DNA of 64,000 nucleotides, taken from assembly GCA_023078685.1 (NCBI GenBank), contig JALGAS010000001.1, positions 6,696,001-6,760,000 of the forward strand. The letters run 5' to 3'. Positions 1 to 11,625 of this stretch are shown in pieces. Origin of the DNA: Neopestalotiopsis rosae (lineage: Eukaryota; Ascomycota; Sordariomycetes; Amphisphaeriales; Sporocadaceae). Each line of letters opens with the position of its first letter. Position 1 is the first letter of the stretch. Below the pieces are notes generated by a model. It had not been told where the DNA came from and ran no database searches. It saw only the letters and a program-made list of their open reading frames with translations. The position numbers were made by a program, and so were the translations under genes.

Positions 1-98
1 ACCGATCTGCCGCCAAGCAGAGGATACTCGAGGGCGAGCGGCAGAAGGACGAGCTCGTGGCTGAACTCGTCAGGGCCAAAAGGAGGGGCGGGGAATAG
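1..98 (+). CDS. 3' end of an unidentified gene (partial)
   Basis: Reading frame 3 is open from the window edge to a TAG at 96-98 and gives about 31 highly charged residues, alternating Lys/Arg and Glu/Asp (for example RQKDELVAELVRAKRR). This looks like the end of a coiled-coil or basic C-terminal tail. The other two forward frames either stop early or run without coding character. Too little is present to name the protein; the rest lies upstream of the window. Confidence 0.5.
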   Translation, partial: RSAAKQRILEGERQKDELVAELVRAKRRGGE

Positions 99-1936
99 AA
101 GGGCCCTCGTTCGTCTTCTGTTCGTCATTCCATTGGGGTTCTCAAGCATAAGTTCTCGGCGTTGTTAAAGGGCAAACGCGATCACGACCACGAGCATTAA
201 AAATCAAGGAATACTCACTAGAATTGGAGTCACTGGAGTTTGGCAAAGTATGACTTGAACCACATTGAAGCCCAAAGATTTCGGATAGGAGTCTCAAGGA
301 TGGTGCTTTTTTGTATCAAGCCTGCATCATAAGTCTTCAGGTTCAGTTCAACTTGTATGTCACGACGGCGTTTTTTATCATTTCCGTTTCGTGGGAGGGA
401 AGTTTATTATGGGCCTTCTTGTCTGCTGAACCTTGAAGCGAACGTTGAATTTTCTGTTACAAAGAATTGATTGATGATTTACAGTCCATACGAGGGATAT
501 TTACGATTGAAAACATGTGTTTCTGAGACTTTACAGGTCATCCCCGAAATCAATCAGATTAAGCCAAGTTATGCTTAAGACGAAGAATATCTACACCATT
601 CACGACGGCGCCCCTTGTTCCTTGATGTCTTATACAGATGACAGACAAGGTCTCCTGCTTCAGCCATAAGGCCCGCGCTAGGCCTGAAGGAGACGAAATT
701 AAATGTTGTTGGTCTCATTTTGGCGGCGCGCGACTCCACCTCAAGGCTCACTCAGCCTTAACTGAGTCGGGGTGGTGGTCGATACCGCGAACCTGGGACT
801 CGGGAGGAGAGGGACGTGAGAAGTAGACAAGAAATGATGGGTAGGCGATATTCAGACCCAAAGGCCAAAGGGATTTGTTCTAGATTTCCTCTGCGTCGGC
901 GCATTCAAAAATGAAAGTTGAATAGGTAGATTTGTAACTGTACACCGTGATCAAAGTTGCTACCGACAGGCTAGAGCAGAGACCTTTGAACTCGGAGTAT
1001 ATCCGCTGCAAACCCGGTAATCCTAATGGAGGACACTAGCCAGAGACCCTGACAACGCATCTTCTTATATACCCATGGTCATCAGTTTGCGCGGTCGTCT
1101 GATACTTGGTCCTGCTTGAAAGGAACGATAGAAGTCGTCATGAGTAAGTCTCGAGGATAAATGAAAGCCGGACGCAATGGACTTGATATCTATGTTGAAA
1201 TTGGCTGAAGAGATGCAAGATAAGACAGTCTCGGTTTCGTTCCTCGACCCCGATTGTGCTGGCCCTATCATGGAGATTTTGCTGGAGATCATGGCCTGTC
1301 TAGCGGCCACGGTGAGCTTGGGGGCCCCTGACATTGTAAGCTAAAAAGTCGTCCAAGGATTCAGGAGACTCCGCAGCATTATCGGTGAAAAGGACATGAT
1401 TGGCTCATCATCATCAGCTCTCCAACGGGTCTGTATCCATTGACTGGCATTGCTGTGCCAAGTCGTGCCTTTTTGGCCCTTTTCTCATTTGCGCTCATGC
1501 TGACGGGACGGGATAGCTGCATGGCGTCGTCACTGTGTGGAAGCTCGGCCGGCCTACCAAGAGCCAGGACTGAAGATTGAGGGACCCTCGGCACCGGGGG
1601 CAAGAAAGATATAATTAGCGAGTACTGAAGCTAGCAGGTTACACAGCAGTAGAGTGAAAAAGAAAAAGAAAGTAGGATCGAAGATGCCTTGTCAGGTGGA
1701 TTTGATTTCGGTTTCCCTCTACAAGGTGTCGGCGCGGACCTAACGATTTTTGTCTGTCCGGATAGCAGAAGGTCCGTCGCTACTTTCCCAGCCGGTACTT
1801 CACTTCCTCTTTGGTCGAATTGCACTTCATCCGTTCTTTTTTCCTCTTCCTCCTTCCTCTTTGGCTTCCGGATCACAAAGTCAAATAGGAAAGACGCTGC
1901 AGAACAGGGCCTAACAGTGAGGCTGCCCGGTACACG
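99..1936. other. Intergenic region without a supported gene
   Basis: Only short unmatched frames are seen, including two adjacent minus-strand frames at 1065-1334 (89 codons) and 1379-1603 (74 codons) that share no recognisable motif. The last 300 bases before 1937 are pyrimidine-rich and probably form the promoter and leader of the lectin-like gene. Nothing else is identifiable. Confidence 0.5.
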
Positions 1937-3558
1937 ATGGCAAGCCATGGAGGCCTGCACGAGCAGCCCGGCCTCGAAGTGAACCATCAAGCCGGCCTAG
2001 AGGTGGACACGCGGTATGCGCCCGGCCCAGATTCCGAGGGTCTACAGGCTGTACCGTATCAACAAGAGAAGGTATACACGGGCGCCGGCGGAACCTTGCC
2101 ACAATATGCTACACTCGACCACCATCAGGGCGCAACCGACGCGCACACGGCCGCATTGTCAAATTATGACGGTCAACCGCCCGAGGTAGTGCCCGCAAAG
2201 GAGGGCGCTGGGGCAACAGCGACGGGACCGAAGCGGACGCTCACCTGGATCATTGTAGGCGCCATCATCGCCGTGATAGTCATTGTCGGCGCCGTGGTGG
2301 GCGGAGTAGTGGGCAGCCGGGCGTCCAAATCGAGCTCGTCGTCGCATGATTCGTCGAACGGGAGCGGCGGTAACAGCAGCAGCTCGACGGGGAAGAACGT
2401 GACGGCGCTGAACAATATCCGGCCGCTGTCGAGGATCGCGGCGACGGGCTGGCGTGATGGCGGCGTCGCGCGCATCCGCATCTTTTACCAAGGACCCGAC
2501 CAGAAGCTTCGTACCTCTTGGTACGCCAATAATGAAACGTCCTGGTCTGACCCTACCATCTTGACGGATCTCCAATACGAGCCGGGCACCAACACGTCTC
2601 TTGCTGCCTCTTGCTCAGTTGAAGTAGATACAGCAGTGAGTTTGCTCCATCATTGAGAACGCCGGGATATGTTTCAGTGGTGTTGGGAAGGGTCATATCA
2701 GGTTGACTAATGATCATGTTATCTGGCACAGGTACAATATAAAATGGTTTATCTCGATGGAAATTCCACGATCCGGGGTCACGGATTCACCGAGGGCCGC
2801 GACGACACGCAGGGTGAACGAATGATCATAAATGACTACCCAATCACCGTACCCTCAACGTCGCGGTTGTCTTCGTACTGGCCTTATGTCATGGCGCAAA
2901 ACGACGATAATTCATTCCAGTGGCTCCGGTACTGGGGCTCAGGTTACGACGACTGGTGGACGAACCGCACGCTCAGTGTGATTGGGTCTGAAGGCGCCGG
3001 TATGGCTGTCGTACCCTCGTCGGCTTGGTACAAGGACGATGGCGGTATCATATACCGCCGAAGCGACGGCAAGATGAAGACGTATGAGGCCTACCGGGAC
3101 AATAATGTCACGGGATTGGCTTGGGCTGATGGTAGGTTATCATAGGTTTATCGGACAATGCAGCTTGACATGATGCTAACTGACTATCCGCAGATGATCT
3201 CTCATACGACATCCCCAGCGACTCTGCCATTGGCAGCTTCGTGATTGCTAGGCCCAACAACTCCAATAACCTGACCAACACGTACATATTATACCAGGAC
3301 AGTGACAGCATCATCCAAGTCATGTGGCAGGACGACGATTCGGGGTGGAAGGGCCCCAGCACGTACGACGCCTTTAATGATGCCGACACGGGTACCGATA
3401 TTACCTGCGTCACAGCCGCAGCTTGGGATCCGGTCGACGTCGAGATCACGACCAACGAGAATCTGAGCCGATGCTTTTTCCAGGTCGGCAATCAAGTCCG
3501 GGAAGTCTCCTATGATGGGACGGATTGGAGTGATTTGGGATATCTACCCGTAACATGA
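1937..3558 (+). CDS. Membrane-anchored fucose-specific-lectin-like protein
   Basis: Three exons, 1937-2635, 2732-3131 and 3194-3558, joined in frame give about 487 residues. Donors are GTGAGT and GTAGGT; the first intron has a TGACTAA branch-like site. Residues 1-100 are a Gly/Gln/Pro-rich cytosolic-type tail; residues about 102-126 form one hydrophobic helix (TLTWIIVGAIIAVIVIVGAV); residues 127-155 are a Ser/Gly/Asn linker; the remainder has the repeating W/Y-rich blades of the fungal fucose-specific lectin family (six-bladed propeller), with phrases such as IRIFYQGPDQKLR, WLRYWGSGYDDWW and YILYQDSDSIIQVMW. There is no cleavable signal peptide, so a type II orientation with the lectin outside the cell or in the secretory lumen is inferred. 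Several N-X-S/T sites are present. Family assignment is by pattern; ligand specificity is unknown. Confidence 0.85.
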
Positions 3559-6500
3559 TTATTCCGCGATTGAAATGTGTTGTTCCAATTTAGATACCAT
3601 TTACATATTTGATTTATAATGAATAGATATCAAGACATCAAATATACGTCAGACGAGTACGACAAAACTTAGACAGATTGAGGGGACTCCTCTTCAGAAT
3701 GTCTTCACTTCTCATCCCCTAGTGCAAACCTGCTTGGAAAACATCAGTATGAAGACGGGCAGCTTAGAGAATCTGGAAAGTTTCTTGTGTAACTTGCTCT
3801 TGGCTGCGGAATCAGATCGTAAAGTCATGTTTCAACAATTGCTCCATGTTTCTCTCAGGGCGGGAAAAAGGGGGAACTGCGATATCGAGGCCAACCTTCA
3901 TCTACGCACTGTACAATGACAAATCCCAAATATTTCTTCAAGTAAAGAGAGCACGACAGACATACTCGTGTTGTCGCCAGAGAAGTAGGAATGCCTGGGT
4001 AAAATTTTGTCCTTCGACATGCCGCTGGATGAGTCTCCCTAGTGAGGCCTAAAATTGCAGTGAATTGTACAAGCCGGGCGAAGACGCAACGCACGACGCA
4101 CGAATAGACAGGGATACGACAGACATCAGCATGGGTGCCATGACCCAGGTCTCGCCCGCTTTCCATAAGCCTAGATACGATCAAGTCGATGCGCATGTTC
4201 CACGCTACTAGGTCGTCCTGATAGCGACTGCTAGCATAAGACTTGGTTTCACTCGTTCAACATTTGCAACAGTGACGGTAGAACACAATCACAGACGGCT
4301 TCAACATAAGAGCTGTTTTATGAATAAGCATGAGAACGATAGCAAGCCTTCAGAGGCAATGAATCGCGCTTGGTCCAGTATATGGCATAAGGAGAACACC
4401 TGCCGTAGCCTCTTTCTCGCACTCTGCCATGTTGATAATGTCGAGATCAGGTCATTCCGCGTATAAATAAAGATGTGTAAGCTTGCTCCTTTTGATATGG
4501 AAAACTCCGTGATTTTTAATCAGAGATTCATAAGTGAAACTTTTCTGATTTGATAACATGCGTTCCAGATTCCCAGGGTGGAAAAAGGTGGCTTAATGAA
4601 GTATTCCGAAAGAAAGCGTGCCTGGACTTCCAGGAGTTGTTGAGGCCAGATGATTCCACAATATAATAAGCTTCATAATTGCAACAACTAGGAGCCGTCG
4701 GCGTCCACTGTACTCTCGGCATATCAAAACTTTATGCTAGAGTGGAACTTTGCTTTGTTGACAGACCACAGTAACATAGGTGACGAAACGGAGATCCAGG
4801 ATGGCTGTGAATTGTTCCCACACGATACGAGTTTATACTTTTGGGAACAGGATATTGCGTTCAAAGTTGGTGATCGAACTACTCTATCATGGCTTTAATT
4901 CACTTGTGTTCGGACTCACCTCGAGCATTGTTGACTTTTGATCACTCCCCTCGTGACAGTCCAGGAATTCTTGAAATACCTTGTTCAGTCCAGATATGAG
5001 CTTGAACATCCAGCAGTCAGCATTTATCATAGTTCACTACCTCAATGCGGTCTTTGGTCAGTAAGTAGAGGAGAAACTAGAGTGGCGATATGGGCGGAGC
5101 CAACAATTTCTGATTACGGATCGCCGGACTCGACTTGAAACTCCTCTGCTGGCTTCCAAATATTTGTCCGAATGGCCCGGACACAAGATGTATTTGACTT
5201 AAGCGATATTGGAAGGCCAACTTGGCGGTGCTTGCGACTTCGACTGCACTCATCCCTAGAAAGGATTCTGGGCCCACGAAAATAGCAAGCAAGCACATAG
5301 AAAATAGCCAAGATTGATTTGCTCCATCGTTCTTCAGAAACGTTCCATTTTGCGAATCCTTCATCAATACCCGGACCAATGCGAGGCTCCTATCAAGTTA
5401 CCAAATTGAGATCTCAAACATTCAAGAGTCGTTGGCTATGCAGTAGTACACGGGAACCGAACTTTATCTTAGATGCCTCGACAGATTTTCTCAAGAGATG
5501 CCATACCCCTTGAATAGTCGATCCGCTACTGTTGCACCTTGGCAAGCCACACGGACCTAGTGTAGACCTCACATCGCTTGGGCAATTACAATACACAATT
5601 TTTCACGACACATACACCAGTGTATAAATGCAGACTTATACAAAGTTGCATGACTTGAAATGGTGACTGCCAGCTTGGCTAGGAACACTGGTCGCTCCAT
5701 GGAACCCCGAAATCACGAGCTTGGCAGTTAGGCGCTGCCGAAGACCCGCGACCGGGTGCAGATCAGGGCTTGTCAATACCAGAATGGTGGCTGAATGCTA
5801 CCGAAGATCTGTGATGATCGCGGAGTAAAGCAGTGAGATCCAGCTGGGATGGTGCCTGGCCTTGCCTGGTTCTTCGTGACAATTGGGCACACAAAACCCG
5901 CCCATTTTCCGAGCCATGGTCAACTGATGTCATTGAATGTTGGTTCGGCTGGGGCTTCCTGTCGCCCATTCAGGAACCCAGAGGCGACGATGCAAATCAG
6001 CGAGCCCTTGAATACCCTTTGAACTTCTAGCCAAGCCACCGACTTCCCCCATTAGGATGTGCAGAGGGCAGGGTATAGAAATATGGGAACTTGGTGGAGT
6101 TTTTTTGCGCAAGTCCGTCCCACATACGCACTCAGGCACACGCACTATGATAAGCCACTCCCCTTTTTAAGCCAAAATCAGCTTAGCATCGTGAGGGGTC
6201 AGGGGCATGAAAGCTTTTATTTCGTCCGATCTCGTTGGCCTTGGAAAACGGTTTTTCTCTGGGCAATTGGAAATTATGAGAATCCCGAGAGATTGGAATG
6301 TGTTCTGAAACACACGAAATCCCCATACTATACAGATTAAAGAGTAGATAACCTTCTTTCGTATCCGTAATTGTTCAAGAAATAAAGAATATTCCGTGGG
6401 TCGACCAGTTGGGACGATGATTACAATAGTTCCCTTGGTTAGTAGATATGGAAGGAGAAGAATTCCCGGGAGCACCGGAAACGTTACAATGGCATACATA

Positions 6501-7966
6501 CTGCCTTGGCCCCCAAAATGCCGAAAGCGCCATTATTCCCTTGCCATTGACACCCGGGCCTGGGCAAGCGGGCAGCCGGGAGCTAAACTAAGCCTCGCCC
6601 GGCCGCGTGCTGCTTTGTCGTCCTGCAACGAGTATTCCGCGTAGCCAAGTTCTCAGTGGTCGAACATCTTTGATCTAGATGCCTCGAGTGGGCAATGGCG
6701 TCAGAGTCGTTGTTTGAAGGCAATAGTCGTCTTCTTATACCCAGCAGGCCAGTATCTCTAGTGTGCGGTCCAGGCCTGTACAATCCCGCGTGGCTTACGA
6801 CTCAAGTAGTCAGGGGTAAGCTGCAAGTGCTCTGCTGTAGTGGATTATGTAACGGCCAGAACTAGAGCTAGACTTGCGAGTCTACTGCATCATTGGTCAG
6901 TCTTGTCGATTCATGTTGCTTCAAGGTCTCTTCAGATCTTGAGACACCCCAGGCACGACGAGAAATGCCCAAAGATATTATTTGTTGATTCTGAGTTGTG
7001 AACAAAACGAACAAGGCGGTCACAAAAGCACACACCTCGTGATTTTGAATTAAAAGAATAGTACTCGGGGTTATAGCAGTCAGGGAAGTCCCGGTCAAGC
7101 ACAGCCCCAAGGACGGCTCACACGAGGCACGACAAAAACCTCTCAGGCTATCCCAATCTCTGGAATCATGGACTGCTACTGGGTTCTACCGCCCTAAGGA
7201 ACGACCCCAAAGAGATTCACTGCACAACACAAAAGTGCTGCATGTAGCTGAGTCAGTCTTTGGTTGCCTCTAGAGCAGATGGGCGTGCGCAGCTAGACTG
7301 ATGATAAACAGGTACGAGTACGACTTACAACCAGTAAGCGGACAGCGTAGTATAGCATAGTGGATCACCCGTGAACGCACCGATGCGGCTCCTCGGTCCT
7401 GGGTCTCCATGTCCCTGCATGACAGGTGATCGGAAAATACCTGATTGGCAGATTCGAGGCCGACTTGCGGTTCCCTTTACGTGTCGACGGGTCCGCGAAA
7501 GCCTGACTCTCCGAACTCTAAAGGGCAAACGGTGGAGTATAGCTGGAGAACGACCGGCTCCGTCCTACCCACATGGCCATGGAACCATTTCCTCGGCAGG
7601 GGAAAGAAACACTAGCAATGCCCATCACGATCTGACGACGGCCATGACGAAAGGAAAGGGCTGCGAGCTTGCCTGGTTGCTCGGTGGTTGCTTGACTGCT
7701 GCATAGCTCAGCAGCTCAACTCAGCCCTCCTTCATCCTAGGACTAGAGAAAATCCCTGGGCCATAAAACTGAAAATTCCCTGCTCATGATTCTGCTTTTG
7801 ACTTCCTTTTCTTCCCCAATTGTCAAGTCAGTCGCGGCAGGTTCCTAACGACCGCACACTACTCTGTACTTTTGTCACTCGTTTTTTCCAACAACATTCG
7901 TTTTGGGCATTCCTAACATCCAAGACTTTCGTTAAAACAGAAGAACCAGCAAAGCAAAACAACATC
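3559..7966. other. 4.4-kb gene-poor region
   Basis: No frame longer than about 110 codons has coding character or a recognisable domain, on either strand. Base composition is near balanced with AT-richer patches around 4.2-5.6 kb. No terminal repeats, target duplications or transposase motifs were seen. The final 200 bases before 7967 are a pyrimidine-rich leader for the wall-protein gene. Confidence 0.5.
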
Positions 7967-10465
7967 ATGTCGGGAAAACTCGCTATTCTCTTCGCGGCAA
8001 CGGGCGGCGCCCACGCCCTTGCTACTCGGCAGGCCGGATGCGCTTTCACGGCTCACACCGAGGGTAATGTCACCTATCCTCTGAGCCAACACGCCAGTGG
8101 CCAATCCCGCGCTGGAAGCACCATGACCCCGAGTGTTTTCACCCTCAACTCCACCGGTCTTACCGACGCCCAGGGCCGTGGCTGTTGGTGGACTCCTCCC
8201 ACCTACGTTCTGCAGTGTGACGTTGGCCAGATCCCCGAGACTGGTTTCGAGATTGGCTGCGATGGACTCATTTCTTTCAACGGACAGACTACTTTCTACG
8301 AGTGTGATACCGCCGATGGAGACGAGGTCAACGTTTACAAGCTGCCCGGCCAGGCCGCCGCAAACTGTGGCGAGATTACCCTAGTTGCCGAGGCCTGCCA
8401 GGACTGCTCCAGCGGCGGCAGCTCTGCTAGCCAGTCGTATACTGCTTCTCAGCCCTCCGCCGGTACTTCTGGCACCTCTGTCAAGACTTCCGTGGTCAAC
8501 TCGGCCACTGGTTACTCTACTGCTTCTCAGCCCCCAGCCGGCGGCTCCTCGATCAAGACCTCTGTTGTTGGATCGTCGACCCCAGTTGCCAGCTACCCGG
8601 CCGGTACGGAATCGGGATCGTCTCCCACTGGTCCCGCCGAAAGCGAGACTCCCGGAACTCAGATCACATCGACTATCACCTCGACCTCGATGATTACCAT
8701 CACCAGCTGTGGTCCTGATGTCACCAACTGCCCTGATGTCACCGTGACTCAATATGCAGCAACTGAGACTCAGTACGACTGTGGTGACATGGAGTGCTCC
8801 CTCGTGAGCACACCAGCTGTTCAGACATCTCCCGTACAGTCTACCCCCGTCGTTAAGACCACTCCCGCTGTTGCAACGACTCCTGCTGTCGAGACTACCC
8901 CTGTCGTCAGCTCCAAGTACTCTGCCAGCTCCGAGCAGTCCGTTCCTGGTTACAGCGCAAGCATTTCCACCGCTGCGACTCCTTCGACCACCCCGATCGT
9001 TGAGACCCAGAGCGTTCCTCAGTACCCTACTAGCAACTCCGAGACCGAGTACGTCCACACGTCGGTCACTGAGACTGTGCCCTGCTCAGAGTCGACTGAA
9101 GTTGCTTCCACTCCCGTCGTCCCTGTCGAGTCTAGCCAGTCTACTGTCTCTGTTCCTGTCTACTCGACTGGCAAGGTTAGCACCTCGGCTCAGTCCAGCC
9201 AGGTCACTGTTCCCAGCCAGAGCACTGTTCCTGTCGCCGAGTCTTCGACCAGCCAGCACGGAACTACCGTCGACGTCGACATTACCACTACTGTCCCCTG
9301 CACAACTTCGACCGGTGCCTCTACTCCCGTCGTTCCCGTCGAGTCCAGCCAGTCCACCGTCTCGGTCCCAGTTTACTCGACCAGCGAAGTGACCTCTGTC
9401 AAGACTAGCCCCTCGACTGTCCCAGTTGCCGAGTCCTCCACTTCTCAGCAGGGAACTACCATTGACGTTGATGTGACCACCACTGTGCCTTGCACGACCT
9501 CTACCGGTGCTGTCTCCACTCCCGAGACCTCTGCCGTGTACTCGACCACCCCTGTTGTTCCTGTCGAGTCTAGCCAGTCGAGCGTTGGTAGCACCACCTA
9601 CATCCAGTCCACCCTGTCCAAGGCCACCACTGTCACCGTGCCCAAGTACACCACTGGTGTGACTGCCTCGACCGGCAAGTCTAGCGAGACCGTTCCCGTC
9701 TACCCGACCAGTGAAGTCTCCTCGGTCAAGTCGAGCCAGACCACCGTCCCCGTCGCCGAGTCCTCAACCTCTCAGCAGGGAACCACGATCGAAGTTGACA
9801 AGACCTCGACCGTCCCCTGCACCACCACCAGCGGAGCTGTCACCACTCCCGAGACTACCCCCGTGACCTCTGCGGTGTACTCGACCACGCCCACCGAGGG
9901 TAGCGGATCTTCCAGCACCACTGAGAGCATCTACGTTCCCTCGCCCAGCACCGTCGACATTCCCGCGTCCTGCCCCGGCACCGTGACCAACGCCGGCGAG
10001 TTCAACCTGCCCCACCTCATCATTGTCACCGACAGCTCGAGCCCCGACACGGCCAACGGCACGGGTTACTACGGCGACATCACCCCCACTCGTTCCACCA
10101 TTTTCAACTTTGACATTGAGACCAAGGACGCCGGCAAGACGTGCAACCTCGTCTTCCTGTTCCCCGAGCGCGACACCCTCGAGACGTCCGACTTTACGTT
10201 TAGCGGATCGGGCGCCCTCGACTTTTCCAAGCTGACCACGTACGCCACCCAGGAGACGTCGTACAACAACGCCCCCTCGGTCGAGTCGGACCTGGGCCAG
10301 TTCACCGTCTCGCCCGGCAACGCCTACAACATCTCGTCCTTTGAGTGCCCCTCGGGTTCCACCATTGCCTTTGAGATGGCCGACGTGAGCGGCGGCGACA
10401 CGAGCCTCTGGTTCTTCCAGGACTACAACCCCTGCCCGCTTGGTCTGTTCATCACCACCTCCTAA
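7967..10465 (+). CDS. Secreted cell-wall protein: PIR-like domain, Ser/Thr repeats, But2 C-terminal domain
   Basis: A single exon encodes 832 residues from the ATG at 7967, chosen because it begins a clean signal peptide (MSGKLAILFAATGGAHALA, cleavage near residue 19-22); upstream in-frame codons are leader. Residues about 22-145 contain an eight-cysteine segment with GFEIGCDGLISFNGQTTFYEC and CGEITLVAEAC, resembling the C-terminal domain of PIR-type wall mannoproteins. Residues about 145-665 are a Ser/Thr/Val/Pro-rich stalk with degenerate tandem repeats (core phrases PVVPVESSQS and VPVAESSTSQ). Residues about 668-832 match the But2 C-terminal family: CPGTV, a Phe/Asp-rich beta region and a closing FQDYNPCPLGLFI. 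No GPI-type hydrophobic tail follows. Likely a heavily O-mannosylated extracellular wall or adhesin-like protein. Strong codon bias makes long shadow frames on the other strand. Confidence 0.85.
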   Translation: MSGKLAILFAATGGAHALATRQAGCAFTAHTEGNVTYPLSQHASGQSRAGSTMTPSVFTLNSTGLTDAQGRGCWWTPPTYVLQCDVGQIPETGFEIGCDGLISFNGQTTFYECDTADGDEVNVYKLPGQAAANCGEITLVAEACQDCSSGGSSASQSYTASQPSAGTSGTSVKTSVVNSATGYSTASQPPAGGSSIKTSVVGSSTPVASYPAGTESGSSPTGPAESETPGTQITSTITSTSMITITSCGPDVTNCPDVTVTQYAATETQYDCGDMECSLVSTPAVQTSPVQSTPVVKTTPAVATTPAVETTPVVSSKYSASSEQSVPGYSASISTAATPSTTPIVETQSVPQYPTSNSETEYVHTSVTETVPCSESTEVASTPVVPVESSQSTVSVPVYSTGKVSTSAQSSQVTVPSQSTVPVAESSTSQHGTTVDVDITTTVPCTTSTGASTPVVPVESSQSTVSVPVYSTSEVTSVKTSPSTVPVAESSTSQQGTTIDVDVTTTVPCTTSTGAVSTPETSAVYSTTPVVPVESSQSSVGSTTYIQSTLSKATTVTVPKYTTGVTASTGKSSETVPVYPTSEVSSVKSSQTTVPVAESSTSQQGTTIEVDKTSTVPCTTTSGAVTTPETTPVTSAVYSTTPTEGSGSSSTTESIYVPSPSTVDIPASCPGTVTNAGEFNLPHLIIVTDSSSPDTANGTGYYGDITPTRSTIFNFDIETKDAGKTCNLVFLFPERDTLETSDFTFSGSGALDFSKLTTYATQETSYNNAPSVESDLGQFTVSPGNAYNISSFECPSGSTIAFEMADVSGGDTSLWFFQDYNPCPLGLFITTS
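9100..9900 (+). repeat. Degenerate coding tandem repeats in the wall-protein stalk
   Basis: Three copies of a block reading VPVAESSTSQ(H/Q)GTT(V/I)(D/E)VD followed by TVPCTT(S/T) start near 9226, 9421 and 9747, and three copies of PVVPVESSQS occur near 9112, 9326 and 9548. Each VPVAESST block carries one cysteine in TVPCTT, so cysteines are spaced regularly along the stalk. The copies differ at synonymous sites, which suggests the repeat is not a very recent expansion. Confidence 0.8.
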
Positions 10466-10884
10466 AATTCTTTCGTTAAAAAGGAGAAGTGGATGAGAAC
10501 ATAAAAGAGGAAGGTGAAGCACAAATAAAACAGCTTCCACCCCCTCCATAACGGCCTTGGCGAAATAAAGGAGTAGTTTGGCCAATTTGGGCCACTTGGA
10601 ATTCTTCGGGTTATTATTGTATAATGTTTCAAATCTCGACAATGAAAGAGAGATCACGTAGATAAAGCTTGGCAACGCTGCCGTTTCTTCTAGGCCTTAA
10701 AGCTAGTTTTTTCTTTTCAATTCAACTGTTCAGAAATTTTCACAAGAGATTGTAAAGGAGCATGACCAACATCGTGACACGTCCATCTATGTCAACGGTC
10801 CTCTCTTGTATTTGCTCATCACAAGCGCTCTATGATACAGCCGGCCAGTGAGGATTACAGCCAAGAACGGAAAAGTCTCATCTC
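10466..10884. other. Convergent 3' intergenic region
   Basis: This stretch lies between the stop codons of two convergent genes and should hold both 3' ends. AT-rich tracts such as aataaa-like signals appear at 10523-10530 and near 10565. No gene is seen. Confidence 0.5.
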
Positions 10885-11625
10885 CTAGCATCCTCCATCC
10901 TGATTACCAACAATGACATTCCATCGGAGCCCATTCGCCTCGGAAGCAAATTGCTGACCTGAAAAGGTTCAATTCAATCAGCAACAATGACCACAACCAT
11001 GACACATACAAACATGAATGATCCAAGTCCAGAAGGAGAAAACAAAGCACTCACCAGAAACCCAAAGCCCGTTGGAAGCCGGCCCGCAAGCATCCCGGAT
11101 ATTCTCAGCGTAGCGCGCGATATTCTCATACGTGACCAGGGCGCCGACGTCGGCGTCGTTGCAGGCCCAGATGCCGACGTTGTAGCTGCAGGTGAGGCGG
11201 ACGCACTGCCCGTCGTTCTGACCGAGGGGGATGAGCGAGAAGCCCGAGGACGCGGCGGCGAATCTGGTCCGCAGCGTCGCGATGCCCTCGTTGACGCCCG
11301 TGGCGGGGCTGTCGGTGCCGTAAAAGCATGTTGGGGCTTCCTTTTGGTTCGAAAACCCGGTTTTAGCATTTGCATGGACAGCGCCACCTGTATTTCCATT
11401 GGGAATAATGCAGTAGCGGAACTCTACTCACGCGCGGTTCTACGTATATACTTTGCGTCGTCAGGAACCTTGGTAAAGAGACGTGGACAGATGACGGGAG
11501 AGTCTGCAAAACTGGTCAGAGACTATCTTAAAACTATGGTGATGTTATCGAATCGTCAGAGTATTTACCAGAGCTGAAGTAACTGCAACCATGGCAAGGG
11601 CGTAAATAATGCCAAAAGCGAGCAT
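10885..11625 (-). CDS. Small secreted cysteine-rich protein (effector-like), unknown family
   Basis: Three exons read on the minus strand: 11569-11625, 11055-11421 and 10885-10958, about 165 residues in all. Exon 1 encodes a signal peptide (MLAFGIIYALAMVAVTSAL). Exon 2 carries most of the mature protein, including YGTDSPATGVNEGIATLR, CVRLTCSYNVGIWACND and IARYAENIRDACG; exon 3 ends ...RWNVIVGNQDGGC. The second intron has a canonical GTGAGT donor and TTTTCAG acceptor and frame continues exactly across it. The first intron is less certain: the donor is GTAAAT and only the acceptor ending at 11422 keeps the downstream frame. Seven cysteines remain in the mature chain. The CxRLxC...IWACND arrangement is seen in fungal small secreted proteins of unknown function; no enzyme motif is visible. 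No single unspliced frame shows it. Confidence 0.75.

Noticed and set aside
9764..10675. Long minus-strand frame of about 300 codons opposite the wall-protein gene
   Set aside because: It is the mirror of strongly biased codons in the real plus-strand gene, is Gly/Arg-rich without any motif, and extends only because third positions avoid stops on that strand.
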